In this document: piece by piece, positions 36,159 to 45,729 of the stretch
Position numbering within the stretch: the stretch's first letter is position 1
How the letters are laid out: every line of letters starts with the position of its first letter
DNA from: Shewanella benthica
GTDB lineage: Bacteria > Pseudomonadota > Gammaproteobacteria > Enterobacterales > Shewanellaceae
Length of the DNA stretch: 64,000 nucleotides
Direction: 5' to 3'
Assembly (NCBI GenBank): GCA_023284085.1
Contig: JAKVHY010000007.1
Coordinates: 62,001 to 126,000, forward strand
Made by a program: the position numbers and the translations under genes
Notes under the pieces: model-generated
What the model saw: only the letters and a program-made list of their open reading frames with translations
Told to the model about the DNA's origin: nothing
The model's database searches: none

Positions 36159-37670
36159 CTACGAATGCTTTATTCCTTCATGATCTGCAGTGACAGCCAT
36201 CTCTTCTTCGAGTGCTTCCTCTTCAGTATGAACATGATTGCCTTCGGCGCCGTGCATCCAACTTACTAGCTTGTCAGCCATGAAGTAGAGGACGATACCT
36301 GAGAGTGCCGATGTGATTGCGATACCGGCGAAGATAGCCATAGCGTTAGCTAGTTGCTCTTCTTTTGGTCCATCGTGTCCGATGAATGAACCGACGAAGC
36401 CGCCTATCTTGTTTGCCGCAGCAACGAATAGGAACCATGCGCCCATCATAAGAGATGCGATACGCAGTGGAGCAAGCTTAGTCACCATCGAAAGTCCGAT
36501 AGGGGATAAACAAAGTTCACCCATGGTATGGAAGAAGTATGCACCGACTAACCACCACATGCTTGACTTAGCGTCAGGGTTTCCGCCCATCTCAAGTACT
36601 GCACCTATCATAAATAGGAAACCAATACCGAGCAGGACAAGACCTAGGGCAAATTTAACCGGAGAGTTCGGCTCGTTCTTGCCTAAACGGATCCAGATAG
36701 AGGCGATAACAGGCGCGAAGATAACGATGAACATGGCGTTAAGAGACTGGAACCAAGTCGTCGGTACTATGAAGCTACCGATGGAGCGGTCGGTAAATTC
36801 ATTGGTGAAGAGGTTCAGTAGACCACCGGCTTGTTCAAAACCAGCCCAGAAGATGATAGTAAATAGACCCATGACCATGATCACTTTAATGCGATCACGC
36901 TCGATTGCCGTTAAGGGTTGCTTTCTGTCTTGACCTGTCGCTGCCGCCTTTTCTTTTTCTAACTTGGCAGCAGGGTAACGACCTATGTCGCCCAGTAGTT
37001 TCTGTGCGAAGAAATACTGGATGACGAGAGAGCAAATCATACCAATACCGGCACAGAAGAAGCCTGCCTGCCAGTTATTAATAAAAACTTCTTTACCTTC
37101 AAAGACAATTGTCTGACCGAAGGAGGTGTAAGCCCAAGCGACAACGAAACCTGCCAGCGCTGCACCTACGTTGATACCCATATAGAAGATAGTGAAAGCA
37201 CCATCACGGCGATGATCGCCTTCTTCATATAGATCGCCAACCATGGTTGAGATATTTGGCTTAAATAAGCCGTTACCTATGATTAACGTGCCCAAACCGA
37301 TATAGAAGACTAATACCTCAGAGCCTGGAATCCAACTGTGTGGCGCAGCTAAGGTAAACTGACCTATAGCCATCAGAGCGCCACCAATCATGATAGCGCG
37401 GCGTTGACCTAAGTAGGCATCGGCTAACCAGCCACCGATGAGGGGAGTCAAATAAACTAAACCGGTGAAAGTACCATAGAGAGAGATAGCGTCGGCACTT
37501 GTCCAACCTAAACCATGACCGCCTTCAGATTGAACTTTATCTACCAAATACAGTACCAAAATGGCACGCATCGAGTAATAACTGAATCGTTCCCATAATT
37601 CTGTTGTAAACAACAGGAACAATCCCTTCGGATGCCCGAACATCGTCCCTTGGGGTTTTGCTACACTCAT
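36159..37670 (-). CDS. Proton-dependent oligopeptide transporter (POT/PTR2)
   Basis: The product is a 12- to 14-helix inner-membrane proton symporter for di- and tripeptides. The family motifs ELWERFSYYSMRAILVLYL, GGWLADAYLGQRRAI and FYMGINVGAALAGF (PTR2 signature) are present, with the ExxERFxYY proton/peptide motif complete. I use the ATG at 37670 (MSVAKPQGTMFGHPKGLF) because a GGTGGAAG ribosome site precedes it; a start at 37718 would add 16 residues. The product has 503 residues with an acidic, His-containing C-terminus. It ends at the bidirectional terminator. Confidence 0.92.
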   Translation of the reverse strand: MSVAKPQGTMFGHPKGLFLLFTTELWERFSYYSMRAILVLYLVDKVQSEGGHGLGWTSADAISLYGTFTGLVYLTPLIGGWLADAYLGQRRAIMIGGALMAIGQFTLAAPHSWIPGSEVLVFYIGLGTLIIGNGLFKPNISTMVGDLYEEGDHRRDGAFTIFYMGINVGAALAGFVVAWAYTSFGQTIVFEGKEVFINNWQAGFFCAGIGMICSLVIQYFFAQKLLGDIGRYPAAKLEKEKAAATGQDRKQPLTAIERDRIKVIMVMGLFTIIFWAGFEQAGGLLNLFTNEFTDRSIGSFIVPTTWFQSLNAMFIVIFAPVIASIWIRLGKNEPNSPVKFALGLVLLGIGFLFMIGAVLEMGGNPDAKSSMWWLVGAYFFHTMGELCLSPIGLSMVTKLAPLRIASLMMGAWFLFVAAANKIGGFVGSFIGHDGPKEEQLANAMAIFAGIAITSALSGIVLYFMADKLVSWMHGAEGNHVHTEEEALEEEMAVTADHEGIKHS

Positions 37671-37975
37671 TAAGTCTTCCACCTTGCTTGTGATTGCCTG
37701 CGAGACAATTGTCACCACAGAAAAATTGTTATTGCTTTATTTTACAGTCTTGTAACTTCGCCTAGCGAGATCGAGTTAAGCTTATGATAAATTGTGATTT
37801 AACAACTAATGTTAACAACAATTCAGCTACAGACTATTGTTATATTTTAATATTTGGTGCTATATATTCTACGAAACCCTACTTATATACCCTTTTCTTA
37901 TTGCTAATGTCAATTTTGCAGGCTTGAATGCCGAGTATTTAGACAGGTGGGAGTGTAAAGATGAGAAGCTGAGCA

Positions 37976-38114
37976 TGTAGGAGGGGCTTCAGCCCCGAGG
38001 ATCTTCAAAACACAAATCATCAATCCCTCCCGGCTAAAGCCGGTCCCTGTAGGAGGGGTCTTCAGCCCCGAGGCTTGTGGGGTTATTCCCTCCCGGCTAA
38101 AGCCGGTCCTACAT
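37976..38114. repeat. REP-like palindrome cluster
   Basis: Units TGTAGGAGGGGCTTCAGCCC and the inverse CTCCCGGCTAAAGCCGGTCC alternate: forward at 37976, inverse near 38027, forward near 38049 and inverse near 38091. They resemble the array at 30.4-31.0 kb but with different stem bases. The rest of the 37671-37975 stretch is AT-rich and should contain the promoter of the POT gene; I see no gene. Confidence 0.85.
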
Positions 38115-38115
38115 G

Positions 38116-38188
38116 AACGCTGTGCTCACGGAATGGCCTGCGGCCACATGAACGCCGCAAGCGGCTACGGAACGGACTACGTCCTGAC
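38116..38188 (+). repeat. 73-bp direct repeat, left copy
   Basis: This stretch is identical to 40175-40247 except for one base. It contains nested short palindromes (GCCTGCGGCC, CGCCGCAAGCGGC). Together with the block at 38302 it lies behind the nuclease gene; the matching blocks stand in the same order and orientation in front of that gene. Confidence 0.95.
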
Positions 38189-38301
38189 TGATAACCGTAA
38201 GCGCAGCGTTCATCTTGGTTTGAATCTTTTACCGTAAGTGAGCCTGCGAACGTTCCGTCAACCGTAATCGTTTTAAGCGCAGCGCCGTCCTCTTTGCTTA
38301 A

Positions 38302-38366
38302 TGTAGGAGGGGCTTCAGCCCCGAGTCTTGTGGGGTAATTCTCTCCCGGCTAAAGCCGGTCCTACA
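38302..38366 (+). repeat. 65-bp paired REP-like repeat, left copy
   Basis: A forward TGTAGGAGGGGCTTCAGCCC unit, a 20-base spacer and an inverse unit form a REP pair. It differs from 40283-40347 by one base. Confidence 0.95.
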
Positions 38367-38421
38367 ATGAAACTAGATATCGCCAGCCTCTTGGCTTCTA
38401 CAGCGCAGCGTCCTCTTAGCT

Positions 38422-40020
38422 TTAACCCCGTCTTTGCTTTTCAGGCGAAGCCATCGTCTCTGCTCCCCCTATCACTATCTCTGCTTCCGGAAGCAATTGC
38501 CGATACTTGGCGGCTAAAGCATGTTTGGCGTCGTCATCACCATGAACGATACGAATGTGTCTGGGCTTATGCTGCATACGTTTGACGAAATTGATGAGGT
38601 TATGTTGATCTGCATGAGCTGAATAACCACTTATGGTGTGTATTCCTGCCTTTATATCTATTTTATCGCCATTAATATAAACATAACCGCCTCGAGGGCC
38701 GTATGTTTGTATCTCTCTACCAGGAGTGCCTTTAGCCTGATAGCCAACAAAAATCACATCTGCAGTAAATTTCGGCAGAAACTTTTCAAGGTAATTCATG
38801 ATCCGGCCGCCACTACACATGCCACTCGCTGCGATTACTATCGCAGGCTTATTTCGGTTAGCGAGATAGTTTATGGTGCTGAGATGTTCCTCATGAGTGT
38901 CGACCGTATACAACTGTTCGAAATCAAGAGGGTGACGATTTAGGTTGAGTTTCTTCTTCGCTTCGTTGTCCCACAGGCGTTTAAACTGAATATATTGTTC
39001 GGTAAACTTGGCGGCCAGCGGTGAATCAACAATTATCTCCATCTGTGCCCAGAGAGGATGGTCGCTCCTTTGATGAATGATCTGCTCAAGTTCATAAAGC
39101 AGCTCCTGAGTACGACCAATACTAAAAGCCGGGATGAGTACCACTCCATTGTCGGATACCGCTTTCTCAATCACTTGTCTTAAGCAATGGGTTCGTTGCT
39201 GACGACTCTCATGGTTTTTGTCACCATAAGTGGATTCAATGATCAGCGTGTCGGCGCGGTAAGGACTCTTAGGGCCCGCAAGTAATGGTGTATAAGTCGC
39301 ACCAAGATCACCTGAGAACACCACTCTATGTTTATCCGCTCGACCATTTACCTGGTTGGTAACCTGGCTACTACTTTGATTATTAACTCGGCTATCAATT
39401 TTATCATTAATTGCAATGCTGGTTTTTTTATTGGTTCTATCTTTATCACTAAGGGCGTTATTGTTTAGGTCACTTAGTTCTATTTCAACATAAGCGGAAC
39501 CTAAGATATGTCCGGCAGGCTTAAACTTAGCTTTAGCCGTATTAAAGCTAGAATAGATTACAGCTGATGAACTCAATGCTATTGACTTAACAGGCAGGGG
39601 AAACCAAAGGTTATATTCAATAGGGATAATCAGTTGCTGTAATTTATTAAGATAAAGCTTAATGAGGCGTTTATTCTTGGTAACACCCACTTTCAGCGCA
39701 TCTGCGATCACTATGGGTAAAAGCGCAGCCGTTGCGCTGGTGGCATAGATAGGCTGATTAAACCCAGCAGCAAGCAGGTAGGGGATACGGCCGACATGGT
39801 CGATATGGCAATGAGTCACGAGCAGAGCTATTAGATTAGTGATGTCAAAGTTGATCTCTAATGTATTTGCATTGGCCTTACCGGCAGTTTCTGCGCCTTG
39901 AAACAGACCGCAATCAATTAATACGGCGGACTGTGCATTGATATTTAATTGATGACAAGAGCCCGTTACTCCATCAACAGCGCCATGATGAGCGATATCC
40001 ACATTCTGAAAATTCGACAT
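38422..40020 (-). CDS. Metallo-beta-lactamase/beta-CASP nuclease
   Basis: The product carries the MBL metal site HCHIDH near residue 72, further motifs FSGDLGATYTPL and IESTYGDKNHE, and the beta-CASP part with ASGMCSGGRIMNYL and SGYSAHADQ. It thus belongs to the CPSF73-like RNA-processing nuclease family. Most bacterial members are about 450-470 residues; this one has 532 because of an insertion rich in Asn, Ser, Lys and Asp (about 178-215). The last codons lie within repeat-like sequence (CCCCGTCTTTGCTTTTC on the + strand). Direct repeats flank the gene. Confidence 0.85.
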   Translation of the reverse strand: MSNFQNVDIAHHGAVDGVTGSCHQLNINAQSAVLIDCGLFQGAETAGKANANTLEINFDITNLIALLVTHCHIDHVGRIPYLLAAGFNQPIYATSATAALLPIVIADALKVGVTKNKRLIKLYLNKLQQLIIPIEYNLWFPLPVKSIALSSSAVIYSSFNTAKAKFKPAGHILGSAYVEIELSDLNNNALSDKDRTNKKTSIAINDKIDSRVNNQSSSQVTNQVNGRADKHRVVFSGDLGATYTPLLAGPKSPYRADTLIIESTYGDKNHESRQQRTHCLRQVIEKAVSDNGVVLIPAFSIGRTQELLYELEQIIHQRSDHPLWAQMEIIVDSPLAAKFTEQYIQFKRLWDNEAKKKLNLNRHPLDFEQLYTVDTHEEHLSTINYLANRNKPAIVIAASGMCSGGRIMNYLEKFLPKFTADVIFVGYQAKGTPGREIQTYGPRGGYVYINGDKIDIKAGIHTISGYSAHADQHNLINFVKRMQHKPRHIRIVHGDDDAKHALAAKYRQLLPEAEIVIGGAETMASPEKQRRG

Positions 40021-40129
40021 AATACCTTCCTTGTATTATCAGTAATCAATCTAATGTAGCTGAATAAATACCGGCATTACAAATTAGAATCCATCTAACC
40101 CTGCCCAAATATCCGCCTTCACCGGTTTA

Positions 40130-40152
40130 TCGCGGCTAAAGCCGCTCCTACA
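40130..40152 (-). repeat. REP-like unit
   Basis: TCGCGGCTAAAGCCGCTCCT is an inverse-orientation unit of the same family as the 30.4-31.0 kb array. Confidence 0.8.
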
Positions 40153-40174
40153 TTAAGACGCGCAGCGACTACGG

Positions 40175-40247
40175 AACGCTGTGCTCACGGAACGGCCTGC
40201 GGCCACATGAACGCCGCAAGCGGCTACGGAACGGACTACGTCCTGAC
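40175..40247 (+). repeat. 73-bp direct repeat, right copy
   Basis: This matches 38116-38188 at 72 of 73 bases, in the same orientation, on the other side of the nuclease gene. Confidence 0.95.
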
Positions 40248-40282
40248 GGACAACAGCACGCTACACCGTCCTCTTTGTTTTA

Positions 40283-40347
40283 TGTAGGAGGGGCTTCAGC
40301 CCCGAGTCTTGTGGGGTTATTCTCTCCCGGCTAAAGCCGGTCCTACA
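40283..40347 (+). repeat. 65-bp paired REP-like repeat, right copy
   Basis: This matches 38302-38366 at 64 of 65 bases. It is followed up to 40610 by degenerate GC-richer repeats of the type CAGCGCAGCGTCGTCTTAGC and CAGACCAGACCAGACC, with no gene visible. Confidence 0.95.
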
Positions 40348-40379
40348 TAAAGAGATGCGTCTATCCGTAAGAGGGCTTT

Positions 40380-40620
40380 AGCCCCGAATGTTTCATTCCG
40401 TCTCCGCTTTTACCGTAAGTGAGCTTGCGAACGTTCAGTCCTCTGTTATCAGTTATCGCTTTACCCGTAAGCGCAGCGTCGTCTCAGCTTCACCAGACCA
40501 GACCAGACCGTCCTCTTCGCTCTAATCAGCGCAGCATCGTCCTAGCTTTTATCAGCATAGCGTCTTCTTCGCTTTCCCCCGTCTTAGCTTTCGATCTTTT
40601 CCCCTTTTACTCTAAAAACA
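40380..40620. repeat. Degenerate GTAAGCGCAGCGTC/TCTTAGCTTT repeats
   Basis: Short words such as AGCGCAGCGTC, TCTTCGCTTT and TCTTAGCTTT recur many times with changes, without a fixed period. The same words are at 38201-38440 and 41255-41600. The stretch has no supported gene. Confidence 0.65.
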
Positions 40621-40698
40621 ATTCTGCTACCATTTTCAACCAGTGTAAGGAATTATGCACAGATACATTTGTGTTGTCAGATAGAGAAAAGAGTCAAA

Positions 40699-41241
40699 AT
40701 GAAAGCTTGGTACCTCCTTTATTGTAAACCCCGCGGTGAAGCAAGAGCCGTACATAACCTCACTTTACAAGAGATAGAAACTTATCTACCGACAATTGGA
40801 GAGGAGAAGAAGGTTAAGGGGCAGGTCACAGTCAAACGTATACCTCTATTTCCGGGTTACCTATTCATTTATTTTGATCCACAAATAACCAGTGTTGCCC
40901 GCATACATTCCACACGCGGTGTTGGACGCATCGTCGGTTGCAAAGAGTTAATGACCACGGTCGATGACAACATAATTCACAGTATCAAAATGCGTGAACA
41001 TAAACTCCTATCCGAGCTTCTTCCTGAATACAAGGCTGAAGGGACTGAATCTGGCGAGTTACCAGTAATAGATGTTGAATTTACACAAGGTGAGAAAATA
41101 CGCTTCACCGAAGGCCCATTCGCAGAACTAGAAGGCATCTTCGAAGAGAAAAATGGCGATAAACGTTGTCATGTACTATTCGAAATCATGGGGCAACAAA
41201 AACGAGTATCAGTCCCTAAAAAAAGCATCAAACCTATATAA
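40699..41241 (+). CDS. rfaH: Transcription antitermination protein RfaH
   Basis: RfaH is a NusG paralogue that is recruited to RNA polymerase paused at ops sites and lets it read long surface-polysaccharide operons. The 180-residue product has the NGN start MKAWYLLYCKPRGEARAVHN, RIPLFPGYLFIYFDPQ and GVGRIVGC, then a short linker and a KOW-type end. The ATG at 40699 is preceded by AAAAGAG; an upstream TTG in the same frame (40669) lacks support. An ops site lies 850 bases downstream in front of wecA. Confidence 0.93.
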   Translation: MKAWYLLYCKPRGEARAVHNLTLQEIETYLPTIGEEKKVKGQVTVKRIPLFPGYLFIYFDPQITSVARIHSTRGVGRIVGCKELMTTVDDNIIHSIKMREHKLLSELLPEYKAEGTESGELPVIDVEFTQGEKIRFTEGPFAELEGIFEEKNGDKRCHVLFEIMGQQKRVSVPKKSIKPI

Positions 41242-42092
41242 GACAGCGTCGCCTAGCTCCCACAGGCAAAGCCGACGTCTCGGCGCTAGTGACCTCTTAG
41301 CTTTACCAGCGCAGCGTCTGCTTCCCAGCCATCTTAGCTCATCAACCTGTAGGAGGGGTCTTTAGCCCCGAATCTTCCTCCCCATCTAGGCTCTAACCAG
41401 GCACGTGTTATCTTTGTTTTACCCAGCATCTTTACCTTTCCAGCGAAGCGTCGTCTTAGCTTTATTTGCCATCTTCGCTTTTATTACCTTCTTAGATTTT
41501 CCAGCGAAGCGTCATCTTAACTTTTAATGACCATCTCAGCTTCCACAGGCATAGCCGTCCTCTTCGAACCGTTAGCACAGCGTCATCTATGTATTATTCA
41601 TTATCTTTGCCACCCCATAGTCTTTCCCTATTCTATTTGTAAGAGATCCGCCATAGCTTCTTCTAGAAAGTAGAATCTCGATATTTAATGATGCTTGCAC
41701 AAGGTAGGTCTAAGAGATTAAGTGCCTATTTTGTTGCTTTCTAGGCCTTTTATCGTTGCTGCATGCGGAATAATTGTAATCTGGTGGTTAATCGGCGTTT
41801 GTGAATTTATTTGGGTTAATAATGAGCAGCAACAGAGTGAAAAATCTTGTACAATAAGCCGCTTCATTCACTTCTATTTTTGGGTGCCGTGAATGATGGA
41901 AGGAAATTATTATCAGTGTAGTGAGCCGTTAAGTGGGGAACCAGCCACATAATTCGGTTAACCCCCCTAATGTAATGGAGCACAGAAACAACAAGGTAAA
42001 AAGTACACATTTACTTTGTTCTGTATTGCTTCGTAGGGCTAAAATTTAGATTTACGCTAGCTCGTAGGGCAATTTGGAAGCCGTAATCCATG
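41242..42092. other. Repeat-rich gap and leader of the polysaccharide operon
   Basis: From 41255 to 41600 it holds degenerate CAGCGAAGCGTC/TCTTAGCTTT repeats and one REP-like unit (TGTAGGAGGGGTCTTTAGCC at about 41349). From about 41640 it is AT-rich non-repeated sequence that should carry the operon promoter and the untranslated leader. I see no open reading frame with a coding look, and no promoter I would defend. GTAGGGC occurs twice (about 42034 and 42064) just before the ops site. Confidence 0.6.
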
Positions 42093-42104
42093 GGCGGTAG
42101 CGTG
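42093..42104 (+). promoter_or_regulatory. ops element (RfaH recruitment site)
   Basis: GGCGGTAGCGTG matches the core of the ops/JUMPstart element of enterobacterial polysaccharide operons. It lies on the coding strand in the leader, 208 bases before the wecA start, and rfaH itself is the preceding gene. All 12 bases agree with the form I know from E. coli, so chance occurrence at this place is unlikely. Confidence 0.9.
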
Positions 42105-42300
42105 TCTGAAATTTAGTTAAACCAATGGTTTGTCTGATTGTATCGAACTTTGATATCAATGATTCGATTTCTAACTATCAACCTGAGTTCAGTCTAGAGC
42201 AGAAATGTCGACATAGTACTTAAATATGTGATTTTTCGAAGTATGATTATCGTTATTTGTTAATTTTGAGCGAAAAAGCATTATAGTGAAAGGACTTCTA

Positions 42301-43341
42301 ATGAGTTATCTCGTTCCCTTAATTTGTACATTTTTTATTTCATTTTATACAATTAAATTTACCAAACCCTTAGCTGTAAAAATTGGCTTAGTGGATCTTC
42401 CAAACATGCGAAAAGTTCATGTTGGAGAAATTCCTCTCATTGGAGGCATATCCATCTATATTGGAGTGCTTACAACCTCTATGTTGTTTATAGACTCGAG
42501 TCGAGAGCTAAATATTTTTTTAGTCGCTGCTGCTATGGTGCTCTTTATCGGAATTTTGGATGACCGATACGATCTTTCGGTACGCTTAAGGTTAGTCGCA
42601 CAGATTATTGTTGCTTCTATGATGATCTTTGGAACCGAAATCTACCTTACGAGTTTTGGCCATATCTTTGGTTTTATTGAATTTCAATTGGGTCCAGTAG
42701 GTGCATTAGTGACCATCATCGCCATTATTGGTGGAGTGAATGCCTTCAACATGATAGATGGCATCGATGGTTTAGCTGGAATGCTGAGTTTAGTGACATT
42801 TGTCTCATTGGCATTTTTGTTAGGCCGGGTAAGTAATGATTGGTACATGCTACCAATACTCTTTATTGCTTCTATTTCTGCTTATCTAATGTTCAATCTT
42901 GGCTGGCCATCAAAGTCTCTGCAAAAAATATTTATGGGTGATGCTGGTAATATGTTTATTGGCTTGACTGTAGTTTGGCTGTTAGTTGTTGGATCTAGTG
43001 CTGAGGTCAATGCATTTAGACCTGTTACCGCATTATACCTTATAGCCATTCCATTAATGGATATGGCTGCCATTATGTATAGACGCATAAAAAAAGGGGG
43101 CTCGCCGTTCAAACCTGATAGAGAGCATCTCCACCATATTTTCGAGCGAATCGGCTATACAAGAAAACAGACTCTTGCTCTAATTACCACAGCAGGAGCC
43201 GCTCTTGCCTTTATCGGTTGTGCTGGTGATATTTATCAAGTACCAGAGTGGATAATGTTTGCTACTTTTATCTGTATTTTTTCCATTTATACTTGGGCTT
43301 TGTCTCATATCTGGTTAATTTTAAAGTGGTTGAGAAAGTAG
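42301..43341 (+). CDS. wecA: WecA-type undecaprenyl-phosphate sugar-1-phosphate transferase
   Basis: Members of this family move GlcNAc-1-phosphate (or a similar sugar) from UDP-sugar to undecaprenyl phosphate and so start glycan synthesis in the inner membrane. The protein has about 10-11 membrane helices. Family motifs are DLPNMRKVHVGEIPLIGG, the Asp pair LDDRYDLS, NAFNMIDGIDGLAG and FMGDAGNMFIG; the loop DREHLHHIF matches the HIHH site. ATG 42301 is chosen because AAGGA lies six bases before it; a GTG at 42286 is in frame. The length is 346 residues. It is the first gene behind the ops site. Confidence 0.9.
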   Translation: MSYLVPLICTFFISFYTIKFTKPLAVKIGLVDLPNMRKVHVGEIPLIGGISIYIGVLTTSMLFIDSSRELNIFLVAAAMVLFIGILDDRYDLSVRLRLVAQIIVASMMIFGTEIYLTSFGHIFGFIEFQLGPVGALVTIIAIIGGVNAFNMIDGIDGLAGMLSLVTFVSLAFLLGRVSNDWYMLPILFIASISAYLMFNLGWPSKSLQKIFMGDAGNMFIGLTVVWLLVVGSSAEVNAFRPVTALYLIAIPLMDMAAIMYRRIKKGGSPFKPDREHLHHIFERIGYTRKQTLALITTAGAALAFIGCAGDIYQVPEWIMFATFICIFSIYTWALSHIWLILKWLRK

Positions 43342-43484
43342 TTGCCAGCGACCCCAAATGATCACTCTGAAAGGGGACCAGCTGGTTTTATTCGATCATA
43401 TATCCGTTTAGTTAGTTTCAGTGTGTGGATCTAGCTATAGGGTCAATTCCTTACTAATTTATTTTCATTAATACTTATATCATT

Positions 43485-43877
43485 ATGAATCATTTTAAAC
43501 ATATTCTAGTTGCTATCCCATTTATCTTCCTTTCTGCTTGCAGTTCAGCTCCCCCACAAGTCGAAGCTTCTATATCCTTAATTGGTCCAACAACATCTAA
43601 GATATCCGGTCAAGTTATACCTGAGTCACTTTGGGTGAACATGCAAATGACCCCCACAGGTGTTTCGCAGATTTACCAGGACTATCAACTTCAATATGGT
43701 GATAAGTATATATCAGCATTAAACCAAGACTGCCGAAAAATGTTGATATCAAAAGAGTTTGGAGCAGCTAAAGCACAAAGGCGAACAGTCTGTGAAGCGG
43801 CTGATCAATCTTGGGTATTACTGCCTTTAATGGTTGACAGTAAAGAGAAAGCATTCGAATTAAGCCAACCAGATTAA
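43485..43877 (+). CDS. Small putative outer-membrane lipoprotein
   Basis: I do not recognise the family. The 130-residue product starts with a signal and a clear lipobox (LSAC with Cys19, followed by Ser, which favours outer-membrane sorting). The mature part has two further Cys (about residues 82 and 103) that could form a disulfide. It lies between wecA and the polysaccharide export gene, so a role in export or assembly of the polymer is possible. No strong ribosome site stands before the ATG. Confidence 0.75.
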   Translation: MNHFKHILVAIPFIFLSACSSAPPQVEASISLIGPTTSKISGQVIPESLWVNMQMTPTGVSQIYQDYQLQYGDKYISALNQDCRKMLISKEFGAAKAQRRTVCEAADQSWVLLPLMVDSKEKAFELSQPD

Positions 43878-43978
43878 TTAAAGTAATTAGATTACAAATT
43901 CCTTATGATGAGTGCGGCTACTTTATGAGTGGTACTCGTGATTTAGTTTCAAAAGTAAAATGAACCAGGTTAATTACC

Positions 43979-45721
43979 ATGTTATCTCATATCAGAAAAG
44001 CTCTTATCTTTGGCGCCTTCTTACTCTCGATATCAGGCTTGTTTATCCCCGCATTTTCTGCACAGCAAGCTTCGACAGCTAATGTTACATCACTTTCTCA
44101 ATTACAGAGTGCTGGTAGCAATAATGCCGCAATGCCTAATGCGAGTTTGCAAAGTGGCACTTATACTAAACAACATAGGTCAGGTATTTTATTACCCGGT
44201 GAAACTAGCATAGATCAACTTTTACCTACTGCAGAAGAGGGCTTACCGCCACCTTTTGGTGCGAACTTGTTTGCTGGTGGTTACGAATCAGAACGCATCG
44301 ATGGTTTAAACGAAGATTATGCTATCGCTTCAGGCGATAAAATCTCGATCTGGTTGTGGGGAGCTGTGAACTTATCCGAAGTACTTACAGTCGATAATCA
44401 AGGTAATTTGTTTATTACCAATATTGGGCCTGTTCACGTTGCCAATGTGAAAGCGAGCCAGATTAATGATGTCGTCAGTAAAAAAATCCGTAGCATATAC
44501 AAAGATGCAGTACAAATATATGTCAATTTATTAACATCAACACCTGTGAGTGTATACATCACGGGGAGTATAATTAGACCAGGTCAATATGCTGGTTTAG
44601 CATCGGACAGCCTGCTTTATTACCTGAAACGTGCCGGAGGCATCGACTCAGAAAGAGGCAGTTATCGAAGTATTAAGATATTGCGTAATAATGAGACTAT
44701 TCATGAAATCGATCTCTACGATTTTATTGTAAAAGGTGAAATTGTAAAATTCAACTTTAAAGATAATGATGTCATATTAGTCTCCCGTCAAAATGCTACC
44801 GTAGTCGTTTCCGGCAGCGTCAGATATCCATTCCGATTTGAATTTAAAAATGATGGAACACAAGGTGAGGAACTGATCAGCTATGCTAGGCCTTTGGCTA
44901 AAGTGAGCCATGTCGGTGTAGTCGGTGATCGCAAAACCGGTCCCTTTTCTGTCTATATGCCATTTGCAGAGTTTAAAAAGTTTGAATTAAAAGATGGTGA
45001 TCGTTTGATGTTTAATGACGACATTAGGCCACAGGTGTTTGATATTCAAGTTGCAGGTAGCTATTTAGGCCCTTCGTACTTTGCGGTAAAAAATAATACT
45101 CGCCTTCATGATCTACTTGCCCATGTGCCTATTGATGCAGATCTAGCTAATAGTGGTGCAATATACATTCAGCGTAAGAGTGTGATTGAGCGCCAAAAGC
45201 AGATGATTGAAGACTCGCTTAATCGATTAGAAAGGAGTGTATTTACCGCGCCAGCATCTTCAGATGGTGAAGCAAGGATTAGGGCTGAAGAAGCTAAAAT
45301 GATCCTCGAGTTCACCAAACGTGCTCGGCAAGTAACACCTCTTGGTAAGGTGATAGTTTCCGATGAAGGTAAAGTCGCCAATGTTTTACTTGAGCAGGGG
45401 GATATCATTTATATACCGGCGAAAACTGATCTGATTCATATCGGTGGTGAAGTGATGATGCCTCAGGCTGTTGTTTTCAACGAAAATGCTACAGTAAGGG
45501 ATTATATTGCCTGGGCTGGCGGATACTCTGAAAGAGCCAATTATGAACAGATAATGGTGATACATCCTAATGGCATGATTAATACCAATGTTACAGGTAA
45601 ATTACTGGCTGGCGATCAGATATTAGTATTGCCAAGAGTAGACGCCAAAACAATGCAGGCAGTGAAAGATATAACTCAAATTATTTATCAGATTGCCGTT
45701 GCTGCTAATGCGATGAATTAG
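43979..45721 (+). CDS. kpsD: KpsD/Wza-type polysaccharide export protein
   Basis: This protein forms the periplasmic and outer-membrane part of a capsule exporter. A signal peptide (cleavage near residue 28, AFSA) is followed by the Poly_export domain (YAIASGDKISIWLWGAVNL, then VDNQGNLFITNIGPVHV). Several SLBB-type beta-grasp segments follow (VYITGSIIRPGQYAG, then VVVSGSVRYPFRF and IHIGGEVMMPQAVVF). No lipobox Cys is present, which with 580 residues favours KpsD over Wza or BexD. kpsM, kpsT and kpsE homologues follow. Confidence 0.88.
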   Translation: MLSHIRKALIFGAFLLSISGLFIPAFSAQQASTANVTSLSQLQSAGSNNAAMPNASLQSGTYTKQHRSGILLPGETSIDQLLPTAEEGLPPPFGANLFAGGYESERIDGLNEDYAIASGDKISIWLWGAVNLSEVLTVDNQGNLFITNIGPVHVANVKASQINDVVSKKIRSIYKDAVQIYVNLLTSTPVSVYITGSIIRPGQYAGLASDSLLYYLKRAGGIDSERGSYRSIKILRNNETIHEIDLYDFIVKGEIVKFNFKDNDVILVSRQNATVVVSGSVRYPFRFEFKNDGTQGEELISYARPLAKVSHVGVVGDRKTGPFSVYMPFAEFKKFELKDGDRLMFNDDIRPQVFDIQVAGSYLGPSYFAVKNNTRLHDLLAHVPIDADLANSGAIYIQRKSVIERQKQMIEDSLNRLERSVFTAPASSDGEARIRAEEAKMILEFTKRARQVTPLGKVIVSDEGKVANVLLEQGDIIYIPAKTDLIHIGGEVMMPQAVVFNENATVRDYIAWAGGYSERANYEQIMVIHPNGMINTNVTGKLLAGDQILVLPRVDAKTMQAVKDITQIIYQIAVAANAMN

Positions 45722-45729
45722 GTGAACAC

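Noticed and set aside
36313..36933. 206-codon + strand frame opposite the POT transporter gene
   Set aside because: The transporter on the - strand has full family motifs; the antisense frame has none.
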